Shown one piece after another: positions 27,101 through 40,050 of a DNA stretch of 64,000 nucleotides. The notes under the pieces are model-generated. The model did no database searches and was not told where the DNA came from. It was given only the letters and a program-made list of their open reading frames with translations. Every line of letters begins with the position of its first letter. Position 1 is the first letter of the stretch. Made by a program: the position numbers and the translations under genes. Source of the stretch: Centropus unirufus (taxonomy: Eukaryota > Chordata > Aves > Cuculiformes > Centropidae); NCBI GenBank assembly GCA_013397695.1, contig VYZI01000287.1, forward strand, positions 524,865-588,864, given 5' to 3'.

Positions 27101-30100
27101 CCAAAATCAGAAGTCATGTCTGGAAAAAAAGTGGTGCTTTATAAATTCAACATCTTTTTCAAGGAGAAGACTTATTAAACCATTAAGTGATATCCCTTTT
27201 TTGGTGCCAAAAATCTCCTCAGTTGCCTATAACAATTCCCTTAATACAGAGCAGCAAAAAAGAAAGACCTTTTTGTCTTCATAGAATTATACTGCTCTCC
27301 CCAAACAACCAGTTGGACTTTTATAACTAGAAAACTGTGATTTTTCTTAGCTTTCTCGTCTTCTAAAAGTAGGAAGAAGTAAAGCAAAGCTGTCTGATAA
27401 AATTGTAAAGAAAATATTAAGGGATCAGTCTTCATAATGGCACCAAACTATAAAAATCCTATGTATGAATTAGGAATTACTAGAGAAAGACAAAACAGGC
27501 TAGTTTGTTTCACTCTTCTGTATATGCGTGATAGGGAAAAAAGAGAAGATCACAAAAGTCCATGCATACACTTTTCCTTCTCCATGCATAGGAGAAGGGG
27601 CCTCTGCTTCCGTTGCTGTGTACCTCTCTCGCTGTGAAAAACACTGGCATGACCGCTACCTTTGCACTAACCTGACTAGAGCAGAGAATGAAAAAGATGC
27701 AGTCTGCCTTCCTCCACCAAAGACATGAGATGCACTTCAAAAGCTGCTGTAGCCTTGTACCACCTGCACATGATGGCAGCGCGGCTGGATTTCACCTTCA
27801 GAAAATGTCTTTTATCATTTTCACTTCTGAATCTCAGTACAAGCTATTTCCAATGATTTAGTGAAAAGCAAAGCAGCAGTGATGCAATCCACTGGATAAC
27901 AATTAAGGCACAGCTGGAAGAAGTGACTCTCCTTTCCTTGGTGCTGGGGTTGGAATGGTGGAAGCGGGCTGGATCCTTGTGGAGCTGCAGGCTCAGTCTG
28001 TGCTGATGTCTTGCTGCTCCACAGGGTGCAAATCAAAGCCAGGGTGCTAGCTTTGCATTCTGCCCCACTCTTACATTGTTTGCTCAAAACGGAGTATCCC
28101 ACCAACTGTTGTAGCATGTCCTGCCTATACCTTTCACCAGACTCTGCTTCCCTCCTCTTAGGTTATTCATTACAGTAGGAAACAGAATTTCATGCTAAAT
28201 CTCCTCCTACTCTTAATAATTAAGCCATCAAATAAGGCTGTCAAGTGCCTGGACTGCATGCTCTTAAGATATTTGCATTAACAAAAGAGCAGTCAGTACA
28301 AATATGCCATTGCTTTAATACTTCCTATCTGACTATGGAAAAGAAATAAAATACAACTATTTAAACAAAAATAAATCTATTCTTCTTGAGCCATACCTAG
28401 GTAGTCAGATCCAACTTCAGGCAACAGATGAGTGACAAGTTGTGGAGAGGGTGTGTTGGTGTCAAAAACTCCTTTCTGAAAGGCTTAACTAACTCCTAAT
28501 TCAGACTCGTTATCTGGAACTTGAGCACTTGGTAGCACACGAAGGGCAAAAGGATATTTTCTTCATACCAAAGCATCCAGCTTACAGAAAGACATCCTCA
28601 AAAGAGGGGACAGTTATATCTTACCCTCGACAGCTTTCCTACCTGCTTAGAGCTGTGGTAACCATATCATAAAAGCACCATATGACAATGATCCAATTCA
28701 GCTGAACCCTATGCCACTTGAATATTAATAATGAATGACGATGAAAGAAAAAAAGAAATGAGAAATGTTTTAGTCATTAAGTAAAAAAAAGGGAATGTCT
28801 CCAATACTGTTCTCCAACATGTTGAATTCCCACTCTGCATTTTACCTCTTGCTTTGAGTAGACGTGGACTTCTCACATTTCATTACGAAAACGTTTTAAT
28901 AAATGAATTCCCACTCTAATTCCTATAGATTCCACTTGCTTTGAAAAAAGTTACATGTTGCCTTATATTCTGAGCATTTCATGAAGCAAACCTGCAAACA
29001 AAACTACAGGGCAGAGAGGAACTGGACAGTGGCTTCACATGACTCTTGAGACTCAATGTCAGATGTCGTGATGTTCATTGGATATTAGAAATGACCTTTC
29101 ATATGTTACTAAAGTACAATCATATCTTTAAAAAGGAATGCGAGTGAGAAAGTAACACATTGAAACTCTACCTCCAACTCTTCCAAGTGGACACCCTGCC
29201 AAGCTGAGCTGCCATGGTGTAAATCCAACCATTATGACACCAGTTTGAAGCTGCACTAGTAAGGAGCAAGCAGCCCGTGGTAGTGGCCCAAAGCAATAAC
29301 ACTGGTTTTTACTTTAGGCTGAAGAGAAACGGCTGAGAAACACTTCAAAAGCGCAACAGTGGCAGAAAGTAAGATCTTCCTTTTAGAACCCACATGAAAG
29401 CTCTGTCTTCTGAAATGCTGTGACTACAATGCCATCCACATTAGAATGCAGTAGTGTAATTAAAGATCATGGTATGCAGCAATCCCTGTTTACTGTTCTC
29501 TCCTTTAAAACTGCTTTTCTTTTCAGAGTTAGAGAGAAAACACTTATACTTCATGCAGCCAATTGCACACTCCAACTAAATATAAAGCATATTACCTTAG
29601 CTTATGATACACCCAGAGAGTGTCCAGGTTTTCTATTGAAAGTTTTTTCCAGCAGAAATAAGGAGACATTCACCAAATGTCCACAATTAGTAGGTATCTG
29701 GACAAAATGGACACAGGGTGTGTGTCCTTTTTACCTCATTTTTAGCGCTCCTCCTAGGTGTTCATAATCAGTAGCACGTGTTTCCATCAGGGAAATTCCA
29801 AAAAGAAGTTTTGTGTATTAGGAACTCCCTTTGCAATAAAGACATGATAAACTATTTATTAATCCAAGCAAAATAAATGAACATGGCTGGTTAGCTCAAA
29901 AAATATTTTTCACATGCGCTATCACAATAACATTGTTATCCAAATACAGAAGAGACAAAATCATTTAAAAGAAGTGGGCTTGCTATATTTCATGAAACAA
30001 CTTCTGTGGAAGAGATAAAGTTATATAATGAGATCCTCATAATAAAATATATGGTCTAGGAACAAAGCAATAGCACAGGAATCAGAAATCAAAAACCTCA

Positions 30101-30361
30101 GTGCTACACACACTTACTTTACCATGGTCATACAGGAACCCAGCAGTCTCACATGTAAGTATATAAATATCTAAAATAATTAATATGTGCACTTAACTAT
30201 TTGAATTCCTATTTGAATAGACCCAGCACTGTTATGGTAAATTTATGTATATATTTTTGCAGCTACGCAAAACTTCACTGATACCAGTTTAGACCAAAAT
30301 GACTGTAGAAAAGCTCTACTGCTGTGGACATCTGAGTCTTAATGTAGAATCAGTTCGCTAA

Positions 30362-30438
30362 CAAACATTTAACAGAAGTATATATATACAAATTTACATA
30401 CATATGTACTTATATACTTACTTACATTTATATATTTA
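30362..30438. repeat. AT-rich TATA/TTAC low-complexity stretch
   Basis: Alternating TATA, ACATACAT and CTTA units just upstream in + coordinates of the Tigger-like element. No coding potential. Confidence 0.7.
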
Positions 30439-30723
30439 AGACTATGAAAACCTACTGCTTTCTTGCTAACATTTTTTCCAGTAGATAGTAAAATATTTTG
30501 GACCAGATTTTAAGGTTATGTTATAATTCGGTAACTCCATCCACTACACTCAGCATGTGCACTTTTTATAGAAAAGTTACCACAATACTGCCTGAAACCA
30601 AGGATTCAAAGAACACAGTTACACTGTCCGCTGAAAACGTGATTCTTGTTTAAAAAATATTATCAATATCAATTTTTAAAGTCTGATTCTAAAGTGACTG
30701 AACAGAGCATTCTTTAACTAATA

Positions 30724-30984
30724 CAGGCATACCTTGGTGATATTGCAGGTTCAGTTCCAGACCACCGCAATAAGGTGAATATCCCAACAGAGCAAGTGAC
30801 ATGAATTTGTTGGCTTGCCACTGCATATAAAACTTATGTTTACACTGTACTGCAGTCTACTAATCATGCAATAGCATTATGTCTGAAAAAACAGCACCCA
30901 TCCCTTAATTTAAAATACTTTATCACTAAACAAATGGTAAAAGAAAATGCAATCTCTGCAAAGTGCAGTAGTGAGGTATGGCTG
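30724..30984 (-). mobile_element. Tigger-type (TcMar/pogo) miniature DNA transposon, 261 bp
   Basis: The element begins CAGGCATACCTTGG at 30724 and ends GAGGTATGGCTG at 30984. The outer 11 bases are inverted repeats with one mismatch, and TA dinucleotides flank both ends (30722-30723 and 30985-30986), the insertion signature of Tc1/mariner elements. Roughly 210 bp from 30724 follow the 3' end of the Tigger1 consensus as I remember it, including the segments CATATAAAACTTATGTTTAC and CAATAGCATTATGTCT. The last 50 bp follow its 5' end. The whole transposase region is missing, so this is a non-autonomous deletion copy, oriented on the minus strand. I know Tigger1 as a mammalian family; finding it in otherwise avian sequence is unexpected. 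Confidence 0.83.
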
Positions 30985-31752
30985 TATACCCTAGCAGCTT
31001 GACAAGTTGAATTGAAATCCATTCACAATGTAATTTAACCTCCAGTTATTCATCAAAGTCTTTTCAGACAAGAAAACTTAATTCATTATTCCCAAAAAGT
31101 GTATTTCTTACAAAGCATTAATAACTTCTTCCATATACATCAGAGAAGCCTGATTTTAGGAAATGTTAAGTGCCCCGGTTCTGACATCCAAGATTCTTTC
31201 GCAGAATTAGGCCACTACTTAGCAAACTTTCCATATAGCATAAGAGCATAATTGCATCAAATAGGCATTGACAAGATGAACATTCTCAAAATTGAACTTC
31301 CATGAAGAAGTAATCATTTTCAAAAACTCTGTGGCTTTTGTTGACTAGATTCAGCTCTGATGCATTTCCCTCAAATCTTTAAACCCTTAAAAGAGGCCAG
31401 AATGGATGCAAGTTGACCAGAGAAACTGTGGCATCAAATTTAATAAGCCATGGGGTTTCATGGGCAATTTCAAGCAAGGAACTTCTTCTGCAGGCTGAAT
31501 GGGCCATTGTAAAAGCTGGAGGACACATAACATGTTACTTCCTGCAATGCTAGCCCAATCATTAAAATACGTTTACCTTCATTTAGGAACCAGATATTTC
31601 CTTCACTTATTTCTTATGTAACTTTTCCCAATTCCTTGTCTCATAAAGATAGCAAAGAATACTACATTATAGGAAGCATCTAATTTTGATATTTAGCGAA
31701 CACTGTAGATTACTTTTTTCATGAAAACGTGGTAAGAAGTTACGCTGAACAC

Positions 31753-31782
31753 ATTTGCTAACCCATCATTTGCTAACCCATC
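31753..31782. repeat. Exact two-copy tandem repeat, 15-bp unit
   Basis: ATTTGCTAACCCATC is repeated head to tail without a mismatch. Confidence 0.95.
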
Positions 31783-34033
31783 ACTACCAATGGTGTCATT
31801 AGTCGGGTCTAATCACGTCTGATAACTGTATAACCGTGAATGGGTGGATGGTCCAAGAGTGCTGGGGGAATTCCTAAACAGCTTCAAAAACCAGCCCACA
31901 TACTTGGTGTATTCTCGTAGAAACGATACATGCAAGGCTGCCTCTAGTAAATTATGGTAGTCTATTAACCTTATTTGTTCTCTATTTCCTTTCTTTTTTG
32001 GCATAGAATTAGCGTTCTGGCTAGTTCCTTGTGATACCCTTGCCCAAGTATATCCAGGGGGTACTGCACACAACTAGGAGTTTGATCCCCTGCATTGTTC
32101 AAAATTTATCAGCTCAGAAATGGCCAGGATATTCTTCTGGAGGGGCTCGGTAATCTGAATCACCAGGGGAAGGCTAGAGGACTTTCTAGATTAGATCTAG
32201 GGCTTGTAAAACATTTTCTGACTCTTTAGCATATGACATATCGCTTAAGGTAAAAGAGCAGTAATGATTTGCATGAGTGTAAATGTATGCACACTGAGAT
32301 GTTTTACAGTCTCATTCTATTCTAATACATTGATGGGGCTTGCTTCTTCTAAAAATACTCTATAAATTTACTTAAATGCAAAAAGTAAGAGTAGAATTAA
32401 TCTTTAAAATATTAAATGGGCCACAGTAACATACTTTAACTCTAGATTACAAAGTTCTAACAAATTTTTGTTTATCCCAAGAGTGTGCTGTTCCTGAAGT
32501 CTTCACACCATATTTAATAATCTTTACCGCATACCTAATAAACCATATACTTAAATGAACTATAAACATAAACATGAGTTTCACTAGGACAAAAAGTGGT
32601 GAAAAATCTGCATATTGTTGGCAGTATAGAGTGCGTAGGATGACAGTGAGTGATGAAAGAATATATCAGTGTGGGGGGATGATTCAGGCCTCTTAAAATT
32701 TGTAGAATAACAAAGAGTAAGACGGCTTTGATTGTCATCTCAATTCATCAAAAACGTATTTGAAACACTTTTTTATATAATTTTTGCATCTGAGTTGGAA
32801 CTGATTAAAATTGGAAATGTTACATTAAGGTATGATCTTGTCCTAGCCATAAAAGAGTTCCACATTAATACTCCTCCTTTTCTTTACTGAGTTTATTTGT
32901 ATGTTTGCAAGAGCAATGGCAGAAGCTGCAATGTACCTCAGGCAAAAAAAAAGCTTCTGTGTCTATCAATATTTGGGTGACTGGCTTATAAAAGGTTCAG
33001 TGGAACAATGTGACCCGAAGCAAAATAAGATACCATTCATATTAACTGATTTGGGAATCACTGTGCAACAGTCAAAATACTGAATAAATCCAGTACTGGA
33101 GCGTATACAAACTCTGCAACTAGAGCTATTCAGAACATTTTCCATAAAATGAAAATCTGCGGAAACAAAAATATTCCATGCACATAAACAGCTTTTCATA
33201 AAGATTTTATGGAAAACATTTTGGCATACATGATTTGATAAACTGGAATGGCCAAGAAATAGAAATACTATCAATCTCCCATTTGGTCTCCCTTTCTTCC
33301 ACCCAACAAACCCAGATACTTGAGTTACGAAAACATTTCAGGTTTTTATTTTTACTCTGCAGGCAATGAAGTCAGGAGTTAAAACTTTAGCATAAGTAAA
33401 TGTTGTTCTATAGACATCAGTTGTGTGCAGTCCCTTTCTGGATGTACCTAGGAAAAGACATTTTCCGTATCACTCCTATTTCAAAACCCTGCAAAAAAAT
33501 GTGTCCATTTGAAGTATCTATGCTGTCAGGTTATTTAGTGTTGGGCTACTGAAAGCTAGTGACTAGCATTAATGGTATTTAGATCCAGCACTAGCATCCC
33601 ATTATTGCCACTGTAAAAGTGGTAATCCAGTTAGGATTTATCAGATAAAAAATGGGAACTTGTCATCAATAAGATCAATACACAAATTCTATGACATTTC
33701 TTCACCCTCCCTACAGTATGCCCTCATGACAAACACATTCCTAAAAAGCTAGCGGTCACATCTACAGAATCTGTCCCGATCTATAATACAACCTCTCTTG
33801 CTTCTCTTTACCCACATAATAGAAAATACAGAGAAAAGCCCTCAGGGAATTACAGCTTCTTAAAGCAAACTTGTCAGTTTTAATTCAAGTCAGGTGCCCG
33901 CACAACACTAACAATCAGGAAGGAACCAAATCGGTTCCTTTCAGTTGTTGATAATTCGCATGTAGTAATTTGCTTGGGCATACACACTTAACGTTCATAC
34001 GGATTCATTCTACACATACATAATACACGTAAT

Positions 34034-34132
34034 GAGATGGTCATCTATAAATATACATAGATATATGTATCCCAGGATATATACATATATATATGTATTG
34101 CATTATATACATATTTTAAAATATATATATTT
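34034..34132. repeat. TA-rich microsatellite-like stretch
   Basis: Interrupted TATA/TATG runs, including TATATACATATATATATG, about 330-430 nt downstream of the donor of the 284-nt exon in the transcript. A shorter TATATATG run follows at 34235-34247. Confidence 0.85.
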
Positions 34133-34463
34133 CAAATGGGTAATGCAGACAGTTCTCAGTAAATGGACTGATAAAATTCATGCCTGATGGAGAACTGCAC
34201 TGGTCTTTGTCAATGTGCCAGAACAAACTATACGCCTATATATATGTATCCACCTTGTACATCCACATGCACTTCATGTACGTATGCATCATTTAAGTGT
34301 AACAGAGCATATAAATCTATTATAGCATTTGAGAAATGATGTGACAAACATTAGAAACATTGCAGAAAGTGCTTAGCTGGGAATAACCTTTTGCTTGGCC
34401 TCATAAATCTTTTGCTTTTCTAAGCTACACATTTCATATGTGGAGCATATGGAAGCACCTTAC

Positions 34464-34747
34464 CTTGCTTCCATTTTCTCTTGTCTCCCGTTCCATCTTG
34501 AGATCAGAAATTAGGAGAGTCTTGTATTTGTTCTTTCCATTACTGCTGTGATCATCTAGTCTGTATTCTGAAGTCAGCTGAGCAGAGAGGGGACTGTCAC
34601 TCAGGTTCAGAGGCTGCTCATCCTGCTCCAGATTTGTTTTGCCATTACTGTTGGTTTCTGCCATCTCCCTGCAGTGTGCTCCCCCTGAAGCATTGGAACT
34701 GTGTCCCACGGTCTCATTGCCATTAAAACTCTCTGCGGCTGAATCAT
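34464..34747 (-). CDS. NOL4: NOL4 internal coding exon, 284 nt (Ser/Asn-rich segment with PLNLS motif)
   Basis: This exon encodes 94 complete codons preceded by two bases (AT) that complete an Asp codon begun in the previous exon. The protein starts DSAAESFNGNE and ends MERETRENGSK. The acceptor is AG at 34749-34748 and the donor is GT (gtaagg) at 34463-34462. The segment is hydrophilic and probably disordered, rich in Ser, Asn, Asp and Glu, with the motif PLNLS at 34599-34613 inside QDEQPLNLSDSP. That motif resembles the PxDLS type bound by CtBP co-repressors; binding here is inference. The last codon ends exactly at the donor, so it joins the 180-nt exon in phase 0. Because 284 is not a multiple of three and the upstream junction splits a codon, skipping this exon would shift the frame. 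Open reading continues upstream through intronic sequence, but that part does not resemble NOL4. Confidence 0.93.
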
Positions 34748-37700
34748 CTATTAAAAAATATATATTTTCAGTCACATGCCACATCATCATCTCTGTCCAG
34801 TTCAAACATAATTTATACCTTCATAATGCCTTTCAAAAGAGGATAAAAATGGTTTATATTACTAGCACCAGTACATTTCTGCAAAATGTAAAACTTCGTG
34901 TAAATCCATACCATTCTTAAGTTAAGGGAAATGATCTGGGCTGACACCTCAGTGTCACTGTGTACACAAAAGATAAGTATCACAAAGGATTTTTAGGGAC
35001 AAAGTGACAAAAGTCTGCCTTAATCCATCTGTCTGTCCATATGTTTATGGATCTATTTAGATTCTTATACCATGCTCATTGCTGCAGAATTGCATATTTC
35101 TGAAATCAATGGAGTTGCACATGATGCTGAGAGAGAATCTAGTTCTCGGGTTTTAAGGGTACAGAGCAGCAGATGTCATATCCAAAACCAGCCTCTTGCA
35201 GAGATAAAGGTGTGAATACAACTGATGTATTCACTGCTGGCAGTAGAGATTATACTGGAAAAGCTGACTGCACAAAGATCTTTTCTTCATTTTGCTCAGG
35301 TGCCCAATCACTCTGGTCATTCATGAGGTGTCATAATAGATTTAGAAGTACTGCTCAATAGAGGATTACGTTAGCAACCCAAAAGTTACATCTAAAAACT
35401 TTGGATGTGTTGCTGCTACCCCAAGATTTTAGAGCTGAAATGCATCTGTCTTCACACGCTTATTGGTTTACGTGTCCTGTCTTTGTCAGCACTGGAATTT
35501 GCTAGCTGTGCTACTACTCAGCCCTTCCTTACTTCTGAACATTTTTTTGGCCAGCAGGCTACCTAGTAAAACAATTCATCCTTCCTGGATTAAATGGCAG
35601 CAGAATTTGGCCCTCAATTTGCTTCCTTTTTGTGCAAGGCACCTCTTACATGGTGCTGCCAATGGTGCAAATACTGGCCCAGGGCTCTACAAGCCCATGC
35701 TTACTGCAAACAGAGAACCTGGAAACAAAACTGGGGGGTTAGCAGACAGAAATCTGACCAGATTGAGGCTGGAGATATGGGATGAGATGGACCTTAATAT
35801 AATAGAACTTTGATATACCATCTGCTTCCAGGCTCTTGTAAACAACTTCCATGGAAAATAAACAAACACTTTTACAAACACATGGAATTGTAAAAAAAAA
35901 AATGAGGACACATTCTTTAAATGATATGCTCAGAAATACTCGTGCTTCAAAGTATATGATCAATAAAAATATTGACTCCCCATAATCAACACAGTAAAAA
36001 AGAAATATTCACCACCCTCAGATTAGAATTTTAAAAGGGAAGAAAATTCTGTATAAATGGGTAATGATCTACTTCAATTATGGATTTAGAGAGCCAGAGA
36101 CAAGCTATCGTACATTAGTTGCTTGCTTACTGTACTCATCCAAAACTTTTATCTTAGAAAGTATACAGGACTGGGCACACATTCTGAACATTCTTTTTTT
36201 TAATTGTTTTGTTTTGTAAACCTGTCAAAAAAAATAAGTTTAATGAAAATACATAATAAAAATCATAATTTAAAGCTTTTATTCAAGGAACATTTTTTTG
36301 TTTTACAAAATGCTTTATCATTAATGGCTGCAATGAAAAATAAAGCTATATTTTCATATGTTCAACTTTTACAAATATTACTCTTGCAAATATTAGTGTA
36401 TATACAATAAAAGACATAACATTCCTACAATAAGACTTTTTAAAGTGTACACCAAGCTAACTTGAAACAGAGCAATGGAAATGATCTGATATAGAAACCT
36501 GAGGCTACTTGAGGATTTCAACCGCACAAATGAATGAGGCGAGCAGAATTTATCCATAATAAACTTTGTATCATGCCCTGAGACTTATGTTTTATGGGGT
36601 GTAACACATGAAAAAGGCTAAAATTCTAAATGTAGTTTCAGGAATAAATATGCAATTTCATTATTCTGAACTAGAAAATAGCATTCTAACATAAGGTCTT
36701 CATTGTTTTAAAGAAAACAGCTAAATTTACAGCTCATTTTAAAAGCTCTGAGATATCAGAAAGCAATTGAACTTTCTTTACTGAAGACAGAAACCCTTCA
36801 TTACTGCTGATTTGTCTTTAGGACTGTTAACAGACAATTGGCTTCTTGCTTATCAGTTTAACAAGTGATAGTTTCAAAATAATTAAATAAATCGGTGAAT
36901 TGGCCACTGATTGAGGGATGCTTTTCCCTTTGAAGGGCTCAGAGAATTCCCTGCTGTTGGGAGCAAAAAGAGAAACAAGTGAGTAACCAGAGGATACAAA
37001 GAACCACCTACGCGGTGTGTGTGGGGGTACCGTCCACCCTGCAGACTGATCCCTAGGAATCTTCCCTGTGCTGGCATTCAACTATCACAGGTAGAGGGGT
37101 GCAGAGGTGCCACTACCAGGACATAAACAGCTAAAAAGGAATGGTGGAGTAGGGAAGAAGTTCTACCTATAGCCACATCCAGGAACAACCAAATCCAAAG
37201 TAAGGCTGTTAGCTTTGACCTGTAATCATAAGAAATAATGCTTTTACTTCCCACTCGCCCCATCCCCAGTGATGGATGATTGACAACTAAAATTTACACG
37301 TGTGAGACGTTAAAAAAATAAACAATCTTTTATATATTTGTTCTAAAACATAACCACTGAAAAAAATTCCTATGCTTAGTAAATGTGATCAAGCATTATA
37401 ATACTTTGAAACAATAATAATGTATTTAAATTACTTGGGCTTTGCTTAGCCAAACCTTCGTAATTTGATGGCAAATTTCAGTTTCTACTACAAAGTCAAA
37501 TACCTGCTTTTATAGCCATTTAACCTTGCTGCTTAAAAACATTAACTATTATCTGTTACAACAGCATTCAGAAGAATGCTACAATGGTTATAAATCACAC
37601 TTTTGCCAACCAAATATAAATATGTATTGCCATAAAAGCAATCAAGAAAGAGATAGTGGGTTAGACCTGGTAGTTACTCATAGATGCTACTAAGGTAACT

Positions 37701-37829
37701 AAAGTACAAGGTTTAGTACATTCCTCATCCTTAGGCACCCGCTCTATTTTTGCCAAAAGTTTACTCTAAAGTAAGAGTTTCTGATGTATCAGAAACACAG
37801 ACCACATCAGGAATAACTGAATAATCAGG

Positions 37830-38980
37830 AATAATTTTGGGGAGCAGGGCAGAAAGGTCCGGCCCAGGAGAGGAAAAGAACGTTCACCCTGGGATCCAGG
37901 CAGCCACAGCCTCAATGCCTCCCATCCTCGCTCCCAGCTACAGGGCTGGGACTCCTGGCTCCTGGACCTGCGGGGACTGCGAGCCCCCGTGGCCACCACA
38001 CAGCTTGCCAAGTGGCAAGTCCTATCCGAACACATCAGCAACTGTCGACAGCTGCTGCTCCACACCTGCTCTCTTACCAAATATTTTCCCTCCATCCTGC
38101 AGAGGATAGCTTAGGGAGAGCCGTGCACACATCCAGGAGAGCCAAGGCTTTGCCCAGCTATGGTCATTGCCCTGTTTCTCTGGGACAGCTCGCCAACAGC
38201 TCCGCTTTCGGGACAAGGATACCCCTCATGGTAGGCACCGATGAGGAGGGGCTGGGGCCCATCGCTGGGGCAGCAGAGAAAGCTGTGGGAGGGCAAATGG
38301 GGAACATGGTGCCCTTTGGGTCTTGCTAACCTCATGGTAGAGGTTGGGGGTTGCCTGGGACCAGCCCAGCCCAGCCTTTGCCTGTCATCGGGGATCCCAT
38401 GGGCGCACATGTGGCTGCAGCCATTGGCCTGCAGCAGGGCTGCCCTTCCACAGGGAGCACCACTCCCTTCCCAGAGCTGGCTGATGAGGGGGGAAACAAA
38501 TCCCACCCCAAACAGCCTCCATCTGGGTACTGATCGCACCATGGATGCAAGGCCAGCGGGTTTTCAAAGCGTGCCTCCTGTCTGAGCTGCTGCCGCAGGA
38601 GAGGTTTTATGGGAAGACCTCCAGAAAGGCATGCTGCAGAGCCTGGGAGCTGAGAGGGGAGGTGCAGAGGGCTTCCCTGCCCTGCCTTGAGGGTCAGGGC
38701 AGCCACAAGAGAGGCTGTGGGATGAGCTCACATCTTTACCACCTCCCAGGACCACCGTTCTCCATAGGCATCAGCTCTGACAGCGACTGCTTGCTCAGGG
38801 GAGGACATATCTTCAGGGACTGTACACTTTTCAAACTCTTAGCCCAGCATACTGCAAGACTGGAAGCACATCTACAACTGGTTTTGTTACCTAAGTCTGA
38901 AAAAGAGTCTGACTACAAAACATGTATCTGTTTCCGTTCTCAAAGCCAGCCAGCTGGTGCCTCATCTACGTAGAGATCCT
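37830..38980. other. GC-rich block with multi-frame open reading, unidentified
   Basis: About 1.15 kb is clearly richer in G and C than anything nearby, with abrupt edges, CCCAG repeats (38363-38377) and several overlapping open frames on both strands (up to 143 codons). None of the translations shows a recognisable domain, and the frames overlap in every phase, which points to stop-codon depletion rather than selection for one protein. No CR1 octamer tail, terminal repeat or poly-A tail was seen. It could be an old GC-rich insertion, a retrocopy too diverged to recognise, or a regulatory block. Confidence 0.5.
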
Positions 38981-40050
38981 CCTCCAGCGATTAAAGAGCA
39001 TCATCCCTCAGAGAAAGACTCCAAGAGACAAAGTATTTTTTAATCAGGCAGCAGCCTTCCTTTTGCTGAAGCCAGGAGCAGTGTCCAGGCTTCAGCATGG
39101 ACTTCTCACTCATAGACAGATATTTGTTAAACCTCCTGATAACAAGACCTCCTTTCTCCTGCTTTGCACAGAGCTCTACACTGAACCCCTGCCCAATGCC
39201 CTTTGGGCACCTTCACTGCAAGAACTCTCCATGCTAGGGGTAATTCTCAAAACAAGAACTGCAGTAATTTTCTTATTTGGACTTAGTTTGTTATTATTCG
39301 TCCCATTGCACTGGAGCTTCCAGCTCATCCTTCTGTATCACCTTGAGGCCAGCTAGACACCAAGTGACACCAGCTTCGTTTTTTTCAAACCTGAGAAGTC
39401 CAGGCTCCTGTCTGAGAACTTCCCAGGCTCATTGCAGCCACCACTGTGTTAATTTCTCTCCCTAGAGCTTCTTAGCATCGTTTTGAAGGAAACTTGGGAA
39501 TTTGTGGAAGCAAAGACAATGCTAAAGAAAGCTCAAGGAAACAGATGCTCTGAATATGAGTTTTGATTCTCGGAACTTGCATCCTTCAGTTCAATTATCT
39601 GCCATAGGCATATTATCATGGTGTAAACTTCTGGCAAAATCCAGTTCCTCTGTATTTAACACTTTGGTCTCGGTAAGTTGATTTACATGACAGACAATAC
39701 TTTAAGGGCACTCTGATGTAGAGTAGGAAATTTAATTCACAGGTTTTAATTCACAGGATTATTTTCTTCATTCAAACAATGCCTAGATTTATGAATGGGC
39801 AAACAACACATATTGCTACAATGGAAGACAAGATTCTTCTGTTAAGGTTAAAATGCAGTCCTCCCACCTAGACAGAACTATTTTCAGACCAGATATGTCA
39901 AATGCTCTACACAGTTTTGAGTAAGAATGTTTTCTCAAAGGAAACCAAGGTGAAGTGTGCACCAGATCTGGCTGGAATAACAAGTCCGTCCAGCACCAGT
40001 TTTCTGAAAACACAAATTTAAGATATGAATTCTGATGTAAGTGTCAGGTA

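Larger units (their letters stand above)
7409..34463 (-). other. NOL4: NOL4 intron of 27 kb
   Basis: Complete intron between the 284-nt and 180-nt exons. Apart from the repeats listed separately, no exon, RNA gene or pseudogene was recognised. Sequence is AT-rich with many homopolymers; one GC-richer patch lies at about 18970-19290. The largest chance frame (18783-19292, +) falls over that GC-richer patch, where stop codons are rarer. Confidence 0.85.

Noticed and set aside
27562..27600. Short palindrome around CTTCTCC..GGAGAAG
   Set aside because: Only 7-8 bp arms; expected by chance in a window of this length.
38111..38973. Several 105-144 codon frames on both strands
   Set aside because: All overlap in the GC-rich block in multiple phases with no domain or family similarity that I can recognise; not annotated as genes.
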